From Arachnopeziza araneosa (lineage: Eukaryota > Ascomycota > Leotiomycetes > Helotiales > Arachnopezizaceae), in NCBI GenBank assembly GCA_003988855.1, contig QYAI01000086.1:616-64615 (forward strand): DNA of 64,000 nt, given 5' to 3'. Position 1 is the first letter of the stretch; each line of letters begins with the position of its first letter. The notes under the pieces were generated by a model, which saw nothing but the letters and a program-made list of their open reading frames with translations, did not search any database and had not been told where the DNA came from. The position numbers and the translations under genes are program-made. Below are positions 58,431 through 64,000 of the stretch, in pieces.

Positions 58431-59960
58431 TTAATATATATCTTCAAACTCCGGATATGAATCATTATTGGACGTTGTAAAGTCAAATAAATTGTGGAGA
58501 TCTATACCAGCGCCATAAGTCATATGCTTCCAGAAATCATCTTCGCCTTCAAAAGATATAAGCGGATTATCTTCTAGGTATGTTTCCGTTGGTGGCATTG
58601 CACTATTTTCGACCATCGATGGGATTTGAGAACTAAATGTCGTTGGCAGAGAAGCAAGTCCGGGATCTTGTATTGCAAGTACAGGTGATTGGTGTGTTTG
58701 AGGACCGATATGATTGGATGGAGACTCTACTGGGGTGTACCAATTTCCATTTGAGCTTGCTGAAGTTTCCTGCTGCGATGATTGAGTGTTGCTAGTGTTA
58801 CTAGGAGTATCTGCTGCCGAACTTGAGACGAAGCGGCTGCTTAAGAGCAATTCATTGAAAATAGAGTCGAAAGCCCGAGTAACTGACCCGCGTATGTTCT
58901 CCCGACGATTTCCACTAGTGTTTTCAGGTCCCAGATGGGGTAGGTCAGATTCAAATTGACTCACCACGACAGGGCACACGCGGAAATACATAAAGTCATG
59001 AATTTGAAGCATTTCTTTAGTAACGGTGTTATCAAGATAGACTGAGCTGGGTCTTTGGTGCCCGGGAAAGAGTGTGTCCCAAATTGCAAACCACTGCTCT
59101 TCCTTACTGATCTTCGAACTGGATTTCCCCTTTCGATCCTGTTTTTGATCTGGAGGATTTTTATTCAAATGAGAGAAGTGTTTCCTCCTCAGATGTTGTC
59201 TGACGTCTTGGATCCTGCTGAGCGTCTTAGTGCCACAGCTGATGTATTTGGCTGGATCCATCTTGAAGAAAGGGCAAGAAAATACTTTTTGCGGTAGCTT
59301 ATCTTGGGTGGGATATATGGCGACTTCTTTGTTGTGCTGCTGAGCGAAAAGATGCGGCTGAGGAAGATGCATAGCGACTCCTATGTTGTACTGCTGGGCG
59401 GGAAATCGCGGTTGGGAAGGATCCATGGCGATTTCTGCGCTATTCTGCTGTTGAGTATTATCCCACTCCCACAGAGATCCTTCGCGAGAAAAATCTGCAG
59501 TTGCATATTCTGCGGGAAGATCTTGGGGATCCAGATCATAAGGAGTGGCATTCTCTACTGATCGGCCTATTTCTTTCGCATCTATTCACTTTAGCCACTA
59601 TTACCTAATGACACCTTATACATACCACTATCGGATAGATGGTGAATATCTTTCAGGTGCTGCACCAGTCTGTTTCTTCTCTTGGCGCTGTATCTTGGGA
59701 AGCAGTCATAAGGACACTGCTTGCTTGGTTTATGATATTCTTCCTTGTGCTTTCTCATCGCTTTTTTATCAGCGAAAGTGGTAGTACAATTACTATACTA
59801 AAATTCTGTCAGTATATTTTCTTGTCTGATGATTTAAGACTTGATCAATATAGAGAAAGTCAATTTTTCTTGGTATGTCAAGAATTTTGGCTTTGTGAAT
59901 CGTGAGACCAGAGGGTAGGATACTTACCGTGCAAGCCACGCGGGAAGAAGTGGATGACAT
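58431..59960 (-). CDS. C2H2 zinc-finger protein
   Basis: Exons 59960-59928, 59797-59626 and 59581-58431 give 451 aa in phase. Splicing exon 1 to exon 2 builds the first finger: VACTYSNC then TTTFADKKAMRKHKEEYH, a C-x4-C-x12-H-x4-H pattern. A second follows: CPYDCFPRYSAKRRNRLVQH-LKDIHH. A third C2H2-like element lies further on (FSCPFFKMDPAKYISCGTKT .. QDVRQHLRRKHF). Between them are short repeats of a M-x-x-(S/P)QPxxxAQQ type (MDPSQPRFPAQQYNIGVAMH, LPQPHLFAQQHNKEVAIYP). The C-terminal half is Ser/Thr/Asn-rich and ends acidic. Likely a nuclear DNA- or RNA-binding regulator. The third, longer finger is typical of a fungal family whose members often sit beside incompatibility-type genes. Confidence 0.8.
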
Positions 59961-60977
59961 TTTGTAGTATGAAGTTTGACGAATCTGGCTTCCAAACAGG
60001 CACAATCGGCTCTAGAATTGTCCAAGTAAACTGAAGTGAGTATTATTTGTATCCAAAATTGAGGGGTTGAAGAATCCGACACAAATAGCGAAATATTAAT
60101 TGGCAGTGACCGGCCTAGGACGCAGGCTAGCGTATTTGAGCAATATTTCTGGTACTTTTCCCACTTTGATGACTTTGTGATCCGATTGCGCCTGCTGAAA
60201 GAGAACTTTCAAGGATATCCTACTCGATGATGGCATTTGCTACTCCTTGGTAGAGAAGGGCAAGGCAGATAAAGCGAAAGTAAAAAAGTAAAGTTTAATT
60301 TGAGTAAGCGAATTGGAGAGATTGATTACATCAAAATTCGGTCAGGGGGATTCTGGCGAGTATATATAATGAACGAATTTTCCATACCTTGAGTGCGGTG
60401 TAGAGTGAGGCGCACAACGTGCCTTTCGATATGATTGGTGCGTAAAAACATGTCTGTGCACTCTGAAGAGGGCCAATTAGATCTAAAGGCACAACTGTGC
60501 TCATTTTTTGTGCCTCGTCTTATCTCTCAGCCTGAGACAGATCCAATGCAGATAGCATTTTTTCGCGAATAAGTGTTACTTTGTAGAAGATCGCTGGCAA
60601 ATGAGATGAGAAGCACATCGCGCTTTCCATTACCATTTGATGGGGGTGCATAAGCTCATTTGGGCCAATCAAATCCAAAGGCACACATGTGCTGTTCCTG
60701 CTTTCGTATGCCTCATGGAAGAATATCGAAAATCCCCCCAAAAAAATTCCAACAGAGCAAATGATGGTTGAGCAATTCGAAAGCGGTTAGTGTGAAGAGA
60801 GAATGGTTCTCAGCTATAAGAATATGAACCATCTCCCCAAGAGTCAAGTGCATCACTTAATATCTATTCACAACAAAAAAACATAAACCACAAACCATCA
60901 AGCACTTTCGCAGGCTGCGAATACCTAAAATATCTGAAGCCCCGGCTACATCCACCAGATCTGATCCATCTGCAACC
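59961..60977. other. 1-kb intergenic region with a local duplication
   Basis: No gene. It contains two related segments (see the repeat entry) and the promoter and leader of the 59-aa gene to the right. Confidence 0.5.
60470..60720. repeat. Diverged direct repeat
   Basis: GGGCCAATTAGATCTAAAGG (from 60470) and GGGCCAATCAAATCCAAAGG (from 60662) are copies, each followed by GCACAx..TGTGCT and a short tract ending TGCCTC. Differences in the core are all C/T or A/G transitions, as expected of RIP-like change. Confidence 0.65.
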
Positions 60978-61218
60978 ATGACCGACGATGCTCCAGTGTA
61001 CGTGCCTTATCGAAATTAATCTGAAGACGCGCGTACGTTGTAACTAATTTTGATGAAGCAATAACTCCAACAATGAAGTCATTTCCCCCATGCTCCAGGA
61101 ATACCTTACCAGTTCTCCCACTGCCACGGAAAAACTTCCAGCTCCAACTCCACCACAGCAGCCCACTGAAGCAGCCGATGACAAAGTAAAGGGAATGGAG
61201 GAGTTTCTAGGAAAATGA
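60978..61218 (+). CDS. 59-aa two-exon small protein
   Basis: Exon 1 (60978-60997, MTDDAPV) is spliced by a 61-bp GTACGT..GAAG intron with an AACTAAT branch site to exon 2 (61059-61218). Exon 2 reads NNSNNEVISPMLQEYLTSSP, then TPPQQPTEAADDKVKGMEEF, and ends LGK. It is hydrophilic, with no signal peptide. The clean splice sites, in-phase join and leader (CATCTGCAACCATG) support a real gene. No family is recognised. Confidence 0.55.
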
Positions 61219-61553
61219 GAAGCTTCTTGGGAAAAGAAACAGTAAAGTTGGAGAAAGTGTTTTCATTTTGAGGTTATCGAACTGGTGTATGCTTGAAGAA
61301 TCTCCTGAAAGCATTGGGGCGATTGTCAAGGATCTCAATGAAGAAAGAGCTTCCGCGAGACATTTTTCTGCGACTCTTTTATTTCACGTATTTTTCATTC
61401 AACTTGTCTGAAAGACTCCCAGCATTGACTAATATCAGCATTTATCTTGGCTACCCTGACTTGGGTAGATTGTAGTTTTCTAAATTCCAAACCAGAAGCG
61501 CCCAAAAATCGAGATGATTCTAACCCACCTAGACCTCAAATTCCTCCCTTACT
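61219..61553. other. Convergent 3' spacer
   Basis: AT-rich gap between the converging 59-aa gene and the NO VEIN-like gene. No gene. Confidence 0.55.
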
Positions 61554-64000
61554 TTAAATACACTTCACTGCCCAAGTATTCACTTTGAAATCCAACTCTC
61601 CTTTCTCTTGAGCAGACATCGGATCAACAAACACCCTCAGACCCACGTGACCTTCGAGGTTGAAAACTCGTAATATGACATAGACTTCCGAGGTTGCTAG
61701 GTCAGGGTCTAGCTGCATTTTTTTCATCTGTGATCGTATCTCCATCAGCTGCCAACTCAGGTTACTTGAGGCAGGAAACTTACACGCTTATACTGAGCTT
61801 GACTCATGTAGAATTGTTCACCACAATCTTTGGTGGTTGTCTTCACTTCCAAATAGTAGGTTGGCTTTTCTCCTTTCCAGATATTCTTTGGCAGGTATCC
61901 TTTCTTTATGAGTAGCTTTGTCAATTGCCCCTTCATGTCAGTATATACAATATCTGCTTTCTCTCGTCCTTCCTAAAGTTCCAGATCTTCATATTTGTCG
62001 TGAACGCGAACTTCCTTTCGAATTGTACTTTTCCAATTATCAGTACCGAACCCGGGAAGATCTGTGTTGAGGAGAATCTCAAAAGCCTGTCTGCCTGTCA
62101 GCTATATTCTGCTAGCATAATGGGATGTTGATACGTACGAGTAATTCCCCAGCAGCGCCAACTTTTACATCTCTGTCGATTGAGCGAGTTGGAAAGAGAG
62201 AGCTGCCCGATTCATCATCTGAATCTTCCAGAGCACTTTCAGTGGAACTTCCAACATCAGGTATAAGCATTGTCTCTGCAACGTCAATTAATTGGCCTAG
62301 AAGCGCAGAATATTTTCCCTCAGAACTTGAACTAGCTGATGAAAATCCAGAAGAGGTAGAATTCGCGGGAGATGGTGAAACAGTCAGAGGACTTGGCACT
62401 GAACTTTGAGCCAGGCCTGAATGATGACGCTGTTGAATATTTGAATCGTCATGAATTGTCGTCGAGACTGGTGTCAAACTGTCTGCCTGAGCAGTTTCCT
62501 GATCTGAGCTTGAATCTGAATCTTGCTGTGGTAGGCTATCACGCGAAGTCAGGCCTAAATCGAAATCTTCAATCCCTTCTACCTCAACGATGGCAGCATC
62601 TTGGAAGATATTATACACGACAGTGAGGTTTTTGCATGAGGTAACGGTACTTAAAATCGATTCTGCAGCAGGCTCAAAGATTGCGAAGTATTCCATCAGC
62701 CGTCTTGGGAGTTGTCGACGAAAACATTCTTCTTAGGCGTTCTCTTCTCCCAGAACGTAAAGTCGTAGCTCTCCGTCTTTTTCTTCAAGATGAAATTTCG
62801 CCCGGCTCTTTTCGATCGTGATTGTTTTACCGTATTGAACAACGCTTATGGATTTGTAGATTCCTTTGCTAACATATATAGATGTGTTGAGAAGTTGGTT
62901 ATAGATTGTCGTATCGCCATCATTAGCCTTCGGACTCTGGTAATGAACCATACACCTGTAGGATATGATTTTAGCAAAGAATCGATGGGAAATTATAAGA
63001 CGTGTCAACTGACCTAAAAAGAGCAGATGCCTTAAGCCGAAAATTCCGTGTCAAACTATTATGCAATATGCCGTCTTCTACTCGCGTTGTTTCATCTACC
63101 AGCTTTGAGAGATATTTTCTCTTGAGATCTAGCGCATTGAAGAGCGGTTGGCAAGCACGAACTTCCTGAATGGTAAAGTCAAGGATCATCAGCTTTCCAG
63201 TAAATGCTGAGCCATATTCGACACGGTCATTGATCGCAAAATCGGCAATAGAATTTGTGCGGCTCTTTTCCCCGGTCGTCGTTATGACTGAGAAAATGTT
63301 TGCTTTCTGCAGATCTTTGACATCATCCCTGGTGGGATCCAGAGAACTTATTAGCAGTATATTCCGTTTGAATTCAGCAGTGGGTGGATGAGGTTGAGTT
63401 CGTGCCAGCCCTTTGAGGGCTTGGACATGCATTTCTAGATTTGGAGTTGGTACACCTAGTACCCTGCAGAAGAAGTCTTCGAGGTTTGGGTAGTGCGTTT
63501 TGATTGACACTTTTTGCGGAATTTGAACTTGGTCATCGGCCCAGATGCACACCGAAAGTGGGTGCCAAGTATTCTGCGGTGGTAGAAAAACTAGTCGTGA
63601 CTTTTCTAGAGCTGCCCTGAAATAAGTTTTAGTTAATTCCGCATGGCTTTGGATACAGTGGCTTTACCGTAGATTCTCCCAATTTGTGTCACGCTCGAAT
63701 TCACGCCAGAGATGACGATAGATGTCTTTAATTCTATCACCGTTGCCAGAACCAGAACCTTTCACAACTCTGAGATCTACAAAGTAGTCTTTCCAGTCCG
63801 GATTAGGTATTTTTAAGATGACTTGGAACAGATGAAGATGCTTGCTATAATTCGAAACACCCTCGAGGCGATCCTTGGATTCCAACCATTCTAGCGCTAT
63901 CCAAACACAGGAGCCAGAGCTTACCCACTTACCATCAGATATCTCATTTAATGGAATATATATCACGCTTTCCCGTTGAAAAAAGCCTCTAATATGAAGT
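61554..64000 (-). pseudogene. NO VEIN-like (DUF3883 C-terminus) gene, partial, with in-frame stops
   Basis: It enters from the right edge. Exons inside the window are 64000-63668, 63616-63014, 62955-62139, 62086-61784 and 61727-61554, all in phase. The C-terminus carries the NO VEIN/DUF3883 nuclease-like domain: VGAAGELL, LLNTDLPGFGTDNWKSTIRK, EGREKADIVYTD, KPTYYLEVKTTTKDCGEQFY and VILRVFNLEGHVGLRVFVDP. Full-length fungal relatives carry an N-terminal histidine-kinase-like ATPase, which would lie beyond the window. Two in-frame stops interrupt it: TAA at 62735-62733 (before EECFRRQLPRRL) and TAG at 61975-61973, where the motif DLEL(W)xGRE normally has Trp. Unless read through, the nuclease-like domain is lost. 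Confidence 0.72.

Noticed and set aside
1..64000. CRISPR arrays, IS elements, prophage or operon features
   Set aside because: The window is eukaryotic; no such structures were seen.

Overview
The window is nuclear DNA of a filamentous ascomycete (Pezizomycotina; Leotiomycetes is my guess from the gene content, not proven). The evidence is short GT..AG introns of about 44-130 bp, HET-domain, NACHT/ankyrin, UstYa-type and AA9/CE15 secreted-enzyme genes, and long gene-poor stretches. There is no operon structure. I see no tRNA, rRNA or CRISPR. Splice models were built by hand from phase agreement and family motifs.

Left part (1-17.7 kb): a damaged APH-like gene, a GST-like gene with a frameshifted 3' end, a DUF7726-type protein, a C48/Ulp1-type protease, a secreted glutaminyl cyclase, and a CE15 glucuronoyl esterase. 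A relic-rich stretch follows: a frameshifted Cys-rich small protein, a DUF6594 remnant broken in an 18-nt minisatellite, and a decayed retropepsin-like gene. Three paralogous copies of an unrecognised small protein family ('MGIGG' family) surround it, and then comes an NTF2/SnoaL-like protein.

Middle (19.7-44.4 kb): a 1703-aa DUF3433 membrane protein whose lumenal part has 14 Cys-rich units, each with a Lys-Arg (Kex2-type) site. After it come a 5'-truncated, twice-frameshifted AA9 LPMO relic, a HET gene with two in-frame stops, a NIS1-like small secreted protein, a UstYa-like (DUF3328) oxidase, a decayed TPR gene, UBC6, a hydrolase-NACHT-ankyrin NLR-type gene, and SAM50.

Right part (45-64 kb): a sparse 45-52 kb stretch holding one 211-aa Cys-rich hypothetical protein, a 2EXR fragment and a possible decayed small gene. 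Then come a flavin monooxygenase, a second broken HET gene, a disordered basic protein, a C2H2 zinc-finger protein, a 59-aa two-exon protein, and the C-terminal part of a NO VEIN-like (DUF3883) gene with two in-frame stops that runs off the right edge.

Two themes stand out. Housekeeping genes (UBC6, SAM50) are intact and sit among incompatibility and immunity-type genes that are often broken, mostly by in-frame stops; those I could trace usually fit G-to-A or C-to-T changes of the TpG/CpA type expected of RIP. The most novel signals are the KR-punctuated repeat protein, with a UstYa-like gene about 7.4 kb away, and the MGIGG small-protein family.
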